Of a DNA stretch of 16,166 nt, positions 5,788 through 12,547 are shown piece by piece. Position 1 is the stretch's first letter, and each line of letters begins with the position of its first letter. The position numbers and the translations under genes were made by a program. Location of the stretch: assembly GCA_964426355.1 (NCBI GenBank), contig CAYRRA010000100.1:1-16166 (forward strand), read 5' to 3'. The DNA is from JAJFTV01 sp964426355 (GTDB lineage Bacteria > Chloroflexota > Anaerolineae > Anaerolineales > Anaerolineaceae). Below the pieces are notes generated by a model, which was given only the letters and a program-made list of their open reading frames with translations, searched no databases and was not told the origin of the DNA.

Positions 5788-7530
5788 ATGAAAAATCATC
5801 CGGAAGAGGATAAGGTAAACTCATTCTCCAGCATTGATGAGCAGATTGAGCGGTTGCTGGTCGATTGGAAATCGCCGGGGTGCGCGTTGGCTGTTATTAA
5901 AGATGGTGAAGTGATTTTGTCGCGCGGGTATGGATACCGTGATGTTGAACAACAACTGCCAGTGGACGAGGAGACCGTTTTCGCGATTGGTTCCACGTCT
6001 AAAGCGTTTACTGCGGTGACAGCCGCCATACTTGTGGATCAGGGTCTGTTGGAATGGGACACGCCCGTTCGCAGTTATATGCCGGATTTTGATTTGTGGG
6101 ATTCCTTTGCCGCAGAAAGGATGACGGTTCGTGATTTGCTCAGCCACCGCAGCGGTTTACCCAGGTATGATGGCGTGTGGTATGGTTCGGGCTTTTCTCG
6201 CAAAGAGCTGGTGCAGCGTTTGCGCCACCTTAAACCCAACACAGATTTCCGCACCACTTTTCAGTATCAAAACCTGATGTTTACGGCTGCCGGATACCTG
6301 GTGGAAAAGCTGAGCGGACAGACCTGGGAAAGTTTTACACAACAAAATATTCTGGACCCGCTTGGAATGAAGCGAACCAGCCTGGAGGTTGAGGGGATAC
6401 GCAGCAGCGAAAATGCAGCACGTGGGTATGCTGCCAACGAGAAAGGCTTTAATCAGCTTTCTTACTGCTGTTTAGACAATATTTCGCCAGCAGGGGGAGT
6501 AAATTCCTGTCTTGCTGATTTGGTCAAGTGGCTCAAGATACATCTCAACGACGGAGAATTTAACGGGCAGCAAATTGTCTCACCGGAGAACCTTGCGCAA
6601 ACTCATACCCCCACTACCTTTATTGAAGGCACTTATAACCGGGTTTTATCGGTATTTTCAGAAATTGGACCTGAGAGCTATGCCCTGGGCTGGTTTGTGC
6701 ATGATTATCGCGGACATCGTCTGCTGCGGCATGGCGGGCATATTGATGGTTTTTCTACGCAGATCTCCTTCATGCCGGATATGGGCGCAGGGGTGATAGT
6801 GCTCTCAAATATTGGCGGGTCCTCATTTATGTTTGCCCCTACTTTCCTTGTGTATGATTTGCTCCTGGGTTTACCGGTCTTGAACTGGACAGAACGGATA
6901 CAATGCGAGGAAAGGAAGGTTATAAAGGCAGGTGCAGATGCAGCACAGTGGTATCAGAAGCAGCGTAAAAAGAAATCGCGCCCGGCTCATCCTTTGGTGG
7001 AATATGCAGGCAATTACAGCCACCCGGCGTATGGCACAATAGAAATCACATTGGAAACTGACCGGCTGATGGCGAGACACAACCAACAGAAGGTGTCTCT
7101 CACGCATTACCTGAATGAGGTTTTCGAATGGAACACAGGCAGCCCGCAAAACGCGTATATGAGGGTTCAATTCCAGGAGGACCGGTTAGGGAATGTTTGC
7201 AGCCTTGCTATTCCGTTTGAACTGACAGTGGATGCGATACTCTTTTCGCGGATGCCTGATCTCTCTTTGTCGGAGGAAAGTGTTCTCAACCAATATGTGG
7301 GGGAGTATGTATGGGATGGAAAACGAGTTGCGGTTTTGCTTTTGGGAGATTCGCTGCGTCTCAACTTCCCCGGTTTTCCGCCGATGAAGCTGTGTGCCTG
7401 TCGGGAACACTTCTTCAGGGTAGAAGGTCAACCTGAGTGGTATGTTGAATTCTGCATGGGAAAAACGCCTGGATTGATACTCATACAGCCTTTTTTGCTC
7501 TTCACTGTAAAAAAAGTTAAACGCCATTGA
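5788..7530 (+). CDS. Serine hydrolase of the beta-lactamase class C/penicillin-binding protein family with C-terminal beta domains
   Basis: A 580-residue protein whose first ~360 residues are a serine beta-lactamase-like (Pfam Beta-lactamase) domain. All three active-site elements are present: S-T-S-K (69-72, Ser69 nucleophile, Lys72), Y-Q-N (160-162) and H-G-G (315-317) before HIDGFSTQISFMPD. From about 400 two beta-rich regions follow: VEYAGNYSHPAYGTIEITLE (405-424), resembling DUF3471, and a second repeat-like stretch from LNQYVGEYVWDGK (about 500). No signal peptide or membrane segment is seen, so it is probably cytosolic. The ATG at 5788 is 8 nt after AAGGGA (5774-5779), better than the GTG at 5782. 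Family members include D-aminopeptidases, amidases and esterases; a true beta-lactamase is unlikely without export. It closes the TauE/PLP-enzyme operon. Confidence 0.85.
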   Translation: MKNHPEEDKVNSFSSIDEQIERLLVDWKSPGCALAVIKDGEVILSRGYGYRDVEQQLPVDEETVFAIGSTSKAFTAVTAAILVDQGLLEWDTPVRSYMPDFDLWDSFAAERMTVRDLLSHRSGLPRYDGVWYGSGFSRKELVQRLRHLKPNTDFRTTFQYQNLMFTAAGYLVEKLSGQTWESFTQQNILDPLGMKRTSLEVEGIRSSENAARGYAANEKGFNQLSYCCLDNISPAGGVNSCLADLVKWLKIHLNDGEFNGQQIVSPENLAQTHTPTTFIEGTYNRVLSVFSEIGPESYALGWFVHDYRGHRLLRHGGHIDGFSTQISFMPDMGAGVIVLSNIGGSSFMFAPTFLVYDLLLGLPVLNWTERIQCEERKVIKAGADAAQWYQKQRKKKSRPAHPLVEYAGNYSHPAYGTIEITLETDRLMARHNQQKVSLTHYLNEVFEWNTGSPQNAYMRVQFQEDRLGNVCSLAIPFELTVDAILFSRMPDLSLSEESVLNQYVGEYVWDGKRVAVLLLGDSLRLNFPGFPPMKLCACREHFFRVEGQPEWYVEFCMGKTPGLILIQPFLLFTVKKVKRH

Positions 7531-7554
7531 TGGTGAAAAAAACCGATGCATGAC

Positions 7555-7582
7555 TTGACAAATCTAAAAAATTGTTTATGAT
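7555..7582 (+). promoter_or_regulatory. Strong sigma70 promoter of the solute-binding protein gene
   Basis: A perfect -35 TTGACA (7555-7560) and -10 TATGAT (7577-7582, 5/6) are 16 nt apart. Transcription would begin near 7590, leaving a leader of about 117 nt. This is the best promoter match in the window. Confidence 0.75.
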
Positions 7583-7607
7583 AAAAACATTGTTTCCAGT
7601 TTGAGAA

Positions 7608-7617
7608 AAGGAGGTGA
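7608..7617 (+). promoter_or_regulatory. Near-perfect Shine-Dalgarno sequence inside the 5' leader
   Basis: AAGGAGGTGA is complementary to 10 consecutive bases of the usual 16S rRNA 3' end. It lies about 90 nt before the binding-protein start, so it does not serve that gene directly. It may drive the leader peptide at 7630 or act as a ribosome standby site. Confidence 0.5.
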
Positions 7618-7629
7618 CGCCCTTAGCGA

Positions 7630-7692
7630 ATGGACGCGCTGCAATGCAGTGATATCAGTTTCCGATTTTTCCAAAAAAATAGATACGTATAA
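7630..7692 (+). CDS. Possible leader peptide upstream of the solute-binding protein
   Basis: An ATG 12 nt after the strong Shine-Dalgarno sequence opens a 20-codon frame (MDALQCSDISFRFFQKNRYV) that stops 14 nt before the binding-protein ATG. The spacing is longer than the optimum, and the peptide resembles nothing I recognise. Two short palindromes lie inside it: CTGCAATGCAG (7639-7649) and TGATATCA (7650-7657). It could be a regulatory leader peptide, but chance cannot be excluded. Confidence 0.25.
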   Translation: MDALQCSDISFRFFQKNRYV

Positions 7693-7706
7693 ACAGGAGA
7701 AAGAGA

Positions 7707-9383
7707 ATGAAAGGTAAGATTTGGTTTTTACTGTTGTCGCTTTTCGTAATTGCTGGCATGATGTTAACTGCCTGTGGTCCCAAAGCTACCCAAGCACCGG
7801 CTGCCCCAGCCGCAACAAAAGCTCCTACTGAAGAAGCTGCTGCACCAGCAGAAGAAGAAGCCCCTGCTGAAGAAGAAGCTCCCGTTGAAGAAGCGGCAGC
7901 AGAACCGGTCACACTCGTTTACATGGATACCTCTGGTTTCTATACCCTTGATATCTTCCAGACCCCCTGGTACACCTATACTCAGGGCGCTATGTATGAT
8001 ACTCTGGTGTCTTTGACCCCCGATGGTACGGAATGGGAAGGTATCCTGGCTGAGAGTTGGGAGTACTCGGAAGACAGCCTTTCGCTGACCTTCTACCTCA
8101 AAGAAGGCGTAAAATTCCATGACGGGACGCCCTGGAATGCCGATGCAGCTCTGTGGTCTTTCAATAAATGGATGGACCCCGATTTCGTAGGGTATCAAGA
8201 AGAATGGGAACCCGTTATCGAATCCATCGAAAAAGTGGACGACATGACTATCGTCGTGAACTTCAAATCGATCTATGCTACTTTGTTCGCCGACCAGGTT
8301 ACTAAATACTTCGTTTCCCCCACCGCTTATGAAGAACTGGGCACGGATGGCTTTGGTTTAGCCCCGGTGGGTACCGGACCCTGGATCCCGATTGAGATCG
8401 TTCCTAACGATCATGTGACCTACAAACGCAACCCGGATTATACCTGGGGTCTTAGTTATACCAATGGACAGCCTGTAAAAGCCGATTTCTTCGAAATTCG
8501 CTTCAACACCGACCAGGCTGTTGCTTATGCAGCTTTGGAAACGGGCGAAGTTGCTTTCACTGATCTGCCGGCGCAGTTCCTGGCAAACGCAGAATCCAAT
8601 GCAAACATCGTTGTCAACAAAGGCACCTCGGGTTCACTGTATTACCTGGGTATCAACTATAAGAAAGAAATCTATCAGATCCCCGAATTCCGCCAGGCAC
8701 TTGCTTACGCCATCGAACGTGAAGAAATCATCCTGGCTGCCTTCGAAGGCGAAGCTTACCTGACCTGCCAGTATATGCCCGCTGGAACCCCTGGCTACAA
8801 ACAGGAAACTGATGATTACGCCTGCGAAAAATACCCCTACGACCCCGAAATGGCAAACCAGATTCTGGATGACCTGGGTTGGGTGGATACCAATGGTAAC
8901 GGCGTGCGCGAGCGTGATGGTGTGGAAATGGTCTTCCCCGTCATCTACAGCACCGAAGAAGCTATCAGTCGTGCAGCAGAAGTAATCCAGGGACAGCTCG
9001 CCGATATCGGCATTGCCCTTGAATTGCAGCCGATGGAAGCTGCAGCACAGGCAGAAATCCTGGTTGCCCAGACGCAAGATTTCTTCATCCGCCCTTATGG
9101 CTATCCCGATCCGGTGATTTTGAGCTGGATGGTATATCCTCCTAACCGGAATGCCATGGAAGACCCCGAGGCAATTGCATTGGGACAGGCTGCTGACGCA
9201 AGCGTTGACGTGGATGCCCGCATGGAAGCTGTGGATACCCTCAACCGCTATTTGATTGACAATGTTGGCTGGTTCCCGATCTGGACTCCTTATACCTATG
9301 TCGGTTACCGCGCAGAACTGCAAGGCTTGATCTTCGACTTCCAGGGTGGTGTGTTGTTCCATAACGCAACGATCGTTAAGTAG
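7707..9383 (+). CDS. ABC transporter solute-binding lipoprotein, family 5 (peptide/nickel type)
   Basis: The extracytoplasmic binding component of an ABC importer for peptides or similar solutes. The 558 residues begin with a lipoprotein signal peptide (positive charge at 2-4, hydrophobic 5-20, lipobox LTAC with Cys23). A low-complexity Ala/Pro/Glu linker (24-67) tethers the domain to the membrane. From about 70 to the end is an SBP_bac_5 domain with the family signature near its start: ILAESWEYSEDSLSLTFYL (113-131), then EGVKFHDGTPWNADAALWSF (133-152). The ATG follows AGGAG by about 7 nt. It has its own promoter and terminator and stands alone: no permease or ATPase gene is within the window, so it must work with a transporter encoded elsewhere. 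The ligand cannot be inferred. Confidence 0.94.
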   Translation: MKGKIWFLLLSLFVIAGMMLTACGPKATQAPAAPAATKAPTEEAAAPAEEEAPAEEEAPVEEAAAEPVTLVYMDTSGFYTLDIFQTPWYTYTQGAMYDTLVSLTPDGTEWEGILAESWEYSEDSLSLTFYLKEGVKFHDGTPWNADAALWSFNKWMDPDFVGYQEEWEPVIESIEKVDDMTIVVNFKSIYATLFADQVTKYFVSPTAYEELGTDGFGLAPVGTGPWIPIEIVPNDHVTYKRNPDYTWGLSYTNGQPVKADFFEIRFNTDQAVAYAALETGEVAFTDLPAQFLANAESNANIVVNKGTSGSLYYLGINYKKEIYQIPEFRQALAYAIEREEIILAAFEGEAYLTCQYMPAGTPGYKQETDDYACEKYPYDPEMANQILDDLGWVDTNGNGVRERDGVEMVFPVIYSTEEAISRAAEVIQGQLADIGIALELQPMEAAAQAEILVAQTQDFFIRPYGYPDPVILSWMVYPPNRNAMEDPEAIALGQAADASVDVDARMEAVDTLNRYLIDNVGWFPIWTPYTYVGYRAELQGLIFDFQGGVLFHNATIVK

Positions 9384-9404
9384 ATCTGATTGCAATTAAC
9401 TTAG

Positions 9405-9444
9405 AAAAAAGAGGCTGCCGTTCATTCGGACAGCCTCTTTTTTT
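9405..9444 (+). terminator. Rho-independent terminator of the solute-binding protein gene
   Basis: AAAAAAGAGGCTGCCG (9405-9420) pairs with CGGACAGCCTCTTTTTT (9427-9443), giving about 16 bp with one bulge and a TTCATT loop, followed by a U-run. It begins 21 nt after the stop codon. Confidence 0.9.
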
Positions 9445-9521
9445 GTGGGGACCAGCCAGATTTTTACCACAGCGTTGAAAAAAAGGTTACTCATTCCGTA
9501 TCGTTGGGGATTCATCCTCAT

Positions 9522-9548
9522 CCGCTGGCGGAATTTATCCGTCGGCGG
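9522..9548. repeat. Short G/C-rich inverted repeat
   Basis: CCGCTGGCGGA (9522-9532) and TCCGTCGGCGG (9538-9548) pair along all 11 positions if two G-U pairs are counted, around an ATTTA loop. The compensating changes suggest an old palindromic unit. Confidence 0.45.
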
Positions 9549-9643
9549 TAAATCGGCGCCCGGAGTCTTCGGCACTTACCAGGCGGTGGAGACCCAAGCC
9601 GAACTGCGGAGACCCTTGCAAGCAATAAGGATAAGCCCCTGGT

Positions 9644-9706
9644 TGACACAGAGGAAACGAGATCACCAAGAAAAAATTCCTTTTGTTCCTTCGTGCACTT
9701 CGTGGC
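9644..9706. repeat. Relic of a CACAGAGG/CTTCGTGG-type interspersed repeat
   Basis: TGACACAGAGGAAACGAGAT is followed by CACCAAGAAAAAATTCCTTT and then TTCCTTCGTGCACTTCGTGG. This resembles a short non-coding repeat, usually written ACAGAGG-ACACGGAG...CCTTCGTG-CCTTCGTGG, that is scattered through many Chloroflexota and other environmental genomes. The copy has diverged. Assignment rests on recalled pattern only. Confidence 0.45.
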
Positions 9707-9768
9707 TGCTTTTTTTTCTTACCTCTCCACTCTACCCATCATTTAGGGGCGTGCATGACCAAGCCTGC

Positions 9769-9796
9769 TTGCTGCCAGGGCTATTTGCTGCCAGGG
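9769..9796. repeat. Two-copy tandem duplication
   Basis: TTGCTGCCAGGG occurs at 9769-9780 and again at 9785-9796, with a 4-nt spacer (period 16). It lies in non-coding DNA. Confidence 0.6.
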
Positions 9797-9874
9797 TTGG
9801 GGGAGCCGCCAATATCATCTTCTTCAGGAGGACAACCTGGATGCACTGTCGCTGAGTGACACGAGAGTCATGTC

Positions 9875-9912
9875 TTGGGTTTGTTCACCGGTCCGTAGTG
9901 ACCGTAACCCAA
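9875..9912. other. Bulged 12-bp hairpin in non-coding DNA
   Basis: TTGGGTT (9875-9881) pairs with AACCCAA (9906-9912), and CGGTC (9889-9893) with GACCG (9900-9904) around a CGTAGT loop. A 7-nt bulge lies on one side and 1 nt on the other. No U-run follows. It could belong to a structured RNA or be a repeat remnant. Confidence 0.35.
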
Positions 9913-10117
9913 TGGCGAATCACCTGTTCCTGATTACTACCTATAACTTGTTTTGAGGATAGCTCTTTTTTATTCTCTGAATGAAATTTTTAAAAGCGAA
10001 GAGGAGCGAGAATGATTTGTCATGTGTTTTCACCCATGCAAATAATCCCACTCCCCTTCTAGTTAAGAGGAGAAGCTACTCATGTTTGATATAAGAATGA
10101 TATGCGATTTAATTTGC

Positions 10118-11260
10118 TTATCTTTGCGTGCGTTTTCGCAAGAAAGCAGGCACATCCATATCATCGGTGTTGTACATGCGCGGTTCAAAATCGGCTTCGA
10201 TATGCTGCAAGGGAAGCTCCTCACGTTTTTCTGTTGCAGGGGTGCGCTGTGAGGAATCCAACCGAGTTGTGCGGGGTGCAGTTTTTTCGCCGATTCGTGG
10301 GGCAGAACGGTCGAAACCTGTTGCGATGACCGTGATGCGAATTTCGTCTTTGAGGGTGGGATCGATCACGGCGCCGAAAATCATGTTGACCTCGGGGTGA
10401 GCGGTGTCTTTGATGATGGCTGCTGCTTCTGTTACCTCGTACAGGGTCAGGTCTGAGCCGCCGGTGACATTGAAGAGGATGCCGCGTGCGCCATTAATGG
10501 TGATGTCCAAAAGCTGGCTGGAGATTGCCATTTCGGCGGCTGCCCGGGCACGGTCTTCACCAGTTGCACGACCAACAGCCATAAGCGCTGCACCGCCTTC
10601 TGACATGATGGCTTTGACATCCGCAAAGTCGAGGTTGATCAAACCAGGAATGGTGATCAGCTCTGAAATGCCCTGGATGCCCTGGCGGAGTACATCGTCT
10701 GCGATGGAGAAGGCTTCCTTGAGCCCGGCGCGTTTGTCAACGATTTGAAGCAATCGGTCATTGGGAATGACGATCAGCGTATCCGCATGTTCTTTGAGCT
10801 TTGCGATGCCTTCTTCAGCTGATTTCGCACGTCGTGCGCCTTCAAAACTGAACGGGCGCGTGACCACGCCGATGGTGAGCGCACCTACCTCGCGGGCAAT
10901 CTGTGAGATGATCGGTGCGGCGCCAGTGCCGGTACCGCCGCCAAGACCGGCAGTGACGAAAACCATATCGCTGCCTTTCAAGACTTCATAAAGTTCCTCG
11001 GCTGATTCTTCCGCTGCTTTGCGTCCCATGTCTGGGTTACCGCCTGCGCCTAAACCCCGCGTGATTTTATCACCGATGCGTACACGGGTTCCAGCCTGGG
11101 AGAGCAACAATGCCTGGGCATCGGTGTTTACTGTGATAAACTCGATGCCTTGAAGCCCTTCATCGATCATACGATTGACGGCATTGCAACCCCCGCCACC
11201 GACACCAACTACTTTAATACGAGCGAATGATTCTGATTGAAATTGATTTGTGTGTTCCAT
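10118..11260 (-). CDS. ftsZ: Cell division GTPase FtsZ
   Basis: The tubulin-like GTPase that polymerises into the Z ring at the division site. With 380 residues it has the usual length. Visible elements are VGVGGGGCNAVNRM (18-31), the tubulin signature GGGTGTG (107-113), NLDFADVKAIMSEGGAALMA with the catalytic-loop Asp residues, a variable Pro/Arg/Glu-rich linker, and the C-terminal peptide DDMDVPAFLRKR that binds partners such as FtsA or SepF. The ATG at 11260 follows GAGGAG (11272-11267) by 6 nt. An upstream in-frame ATG at 11308, overlapping the ftsA stop, has no ribosome site and would add 16 residues outside the family, so it is rejected. Last gene of the division cluster, 47 nt after ftsA. 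Confidence 0.97.
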   Translation of the reverse strand: MEHTNQFQSESFARIKVVGVGGGGCNAVNRMIDEGLQGIEFITVNTDAQALLLSQAGTRVRIGDKITRGLGAGGNPDMGRKAAEESAEELYEVLKGSDMVFVTAGLGGGTGTGAAPIISQIAREVGALTIGVVTRPFSFEGARRAKSAEEGIAKLKEHADTLIVIPNDRLLQIVDKRAGLKEAFSIADDVLRQGIQGISELITIPGLINLDFADVKAIMSEGGAALMAVGRATGEDRARAAAEMAISSQLLDITINGARGILFNVTGGSDLTLYEVTEAAAIIKDTAHPEVNMIFGAVIDPTLKDEIRITVIATGFDRSAPRIGEKTAPRTTRLDSSQRTPATEKREELPLQHIEADFEPRMYNTDDMDVPAFLRKRTQR

Positions 11261-11307
11261 ACCGTTCTCCTCTTGAACAATTGTAAATAAACTCTCCTGA
11301 TTTGTCA

Positions 11308-12543
11308 TTAGGGAAGCAGCCTTTTCAGCCAGTTCATGACCATACTAAGGCGGCTGTTATCTGAATCATTAGGGGGTGGATTAGAAAAACCGGGTATCAA
11401 GGTTTCATTCATCATGATAGCCCAGTTGAGCAACCCGACGCTTGTTGAATAGGCGGGCGAATGCAAATGGTCTACCAAACCAATCAGATTTTCAGGTTTG
11501 GCAGTACGAACAGGCAGCCCGGTGACTTCGCTGGCAAGGTTTTTTATGCCTGCGAGTTGGCTACTTCCGCCAGTGAGCACGATACCGGCGGGTAAAAGCC
11601 CATCATACCCGGATCGTTTGATCTCTTGCAAGATCAGGTCGAATATTTCCTCTACCCTGGCTTCGATGATGTGCGCAAGGTCAACACGGCTGATCTGGAT
11701 GGGTTCATCACGTCCAAAAGATCGTACGGTCACGTATTCTTCGTTGTCAATCATCTTTTTCATCGCCACACCGTGCTGTTTTTTCACCTCTTCTGCCTGC
11801 GAAATAGGCAATCGTAAACCATGTGCGATGTCTGAAGTGATATGATTGCCACCCACAGCCAGTACCATTGTGTGCCAGATATCCCCTTCGATATAGATTG
11901 CCAGGTCGGTTGTACCACCGCCAATATCACAAACTGCCACACCCACCTGGCGTTCATTCTCGCTCAAAACGACCTCGCCCGATGCCAGGGGGTTGAGCAC
12001 AAATTGAGATACCGACACACCGGCATTTTGCACACATTGACGTAAGTTTTCAACGGTTGCCGCCGCCGCAGTGATGATATGGGCTTCAACCTCGAGGCGG
12101 TACCCGTGAAGCCCGACCGGTGTGCGGATACCTTCCTGTCCATCCACCACAAATCCGCGTTGGATCACATGGATAATTTCTCTGTTGTGCGGAATGGCAA
12201 CCGCGCGTGCGGCTTCAAAAGCCCGGGCGATATCATTCTCATCGATCACGTTGCGGGTAACACCAACGACACCACGGCTGTTTACCGAAGAAATGTGGCT
12301 TCCCGCGAGGCTGACGAGGGCTGCATTGATTTCCAACCCCGATGTACGCTGGGCTTTTTCGACGGAACGAGCAATTGCCTGAGATGCGGCAGCCAGGTCA
12401 ACGATGGTTCCTTTGCGGATACCCTGTGAAGGCTCGATCCCTACACCGAGGATGCGCAATCTGTTTGCGGCTTCCAGCCTGGCAACCAGGGTGCAAACTT
12501 TGGTTGTTCCGATATCAATACCGACTACGACTGGTTCTTCCAT
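11308..12543 (-). CDS. ftsA: Cell division protein FtsA
   Basis: An actin-like ATPase that ties FtsZ filaments to the membrane and recruits later divisome proteins. The 411 residues hold the actin-fold motifs in order: VVVGIDIGTTKVCTLVAR (5-22, phosphate 1), AVCDIGGGTTDLAIYIEG (203-220, phosphate 2) and GIVLTGGSSQLAGIKNLA (320-337, adenosine). The FtsA-specific 1C domain lies at about 85-165. The end, SRLSMVMNWLKRLLP (397-411), is an amphipathic helix of the membrane-targeting type, set off by a Pro/Asn/Asp-rich linker. The ATG is 4 nt after the ftsQ stop; a GGAG inside the end of ftsQ lies about 11 nt upstream. Together with ftsZ this supports FtsA as the local Z-ring anchor. Confidence 0.96.
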   Translation of the reverse strand: MEEPVVVGIDIGTTKVCTLVARLEAANRLRILGVGIEPSQGIRKGTIVDLAAASQAIARSVEKAQRTSGLEINAALVSLAGSHISSVNSRGVVGVTRNVIDENDIARAFEAARAVAIPHNREIIHVIQRGFVVDGQEGIRTPVGLHGYRLEVEAHIITAAAATVENLRQCVQNAGVSVSQFVLNPLASGEVVLSENERQVGVAVCDIGGGTTDLAIYIEGDIWHTMVLAVGGNHITSDIAHGLRLPISQAEEVKKQHGVAMKKMIDNEEYVTVRSFGRDEPIQISRVDLAHIIEARVEEIFDLILQEIKRSGYDGLLPAGIVLTGGSSQLAGIKNLASEVTGLPVRTAKPENLIGLVDHLHSPAYSTSVGLLNWAIMMNETLIPGFSNPPPNDSDNSRLSMVMNWLKRLLP

Positions 12544-12547
12544 GGCT

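Larger units (their letters stand above)
9445..10117. other. Gene-free stretch with decayed repeats and hairpins
   Basis: About 670 bases separate the binding-protein terminator from the 3' end of ftsZ. Open frames here, including one of 136 codons at 9445-9855, have no recognisable domain, no good ribosome site and a composition dominated by the repeats. The stretch holds a G/C-rich inverted repeat (9522-9548), a decayed CACAGAGG...CTTCGTGG element (9644-9706), a 12-base tandem duplication (9769-9796) and a bulged hairpin (9875-9912). No clear terminator for the incoming ftsZ transcript was found. Confidence 0.6.

Noticed and set aside
5788..7530. Annotating the serine hydrolase as an antibiotic beta-lactamase
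   Set aside because: It has no signal peptide, carries extra C-terminal beta domains and sits in a metabolic operon; the three active-site motifs are shared by many esterases and peptidases.
7522..7540. Inverted repeat CGCCAT/ATGGTG at the end of the hydrolase gene followed by an A-run, as a terminator
   Set aside because: The loop would be 2 nt, too short for a hairpin, and the tract is A rather than T on the coding strand.
9643..9648. Perfect TTGACA hexamer as a promoter -35
   Set aside because: No -10-like hexamer lies 15-19 nt downstream, and the hexamer is at the edge of the CACAGAGG repeat.
9445..9855. Open frame of 136 codons after the binding-protein terminator
   Set aside because: It starts in the terminator's U-run flank without a ribosome site, crosses repeats and shows no domain or protein-like composition.
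10054..10085. CTCCCCTTCT/AGAGGAGAAG pairing as the ftsZ terminator
   Set aside because: Pairing needs several G-U pairs and a mismatch, and no U-run follows on the minus strand.
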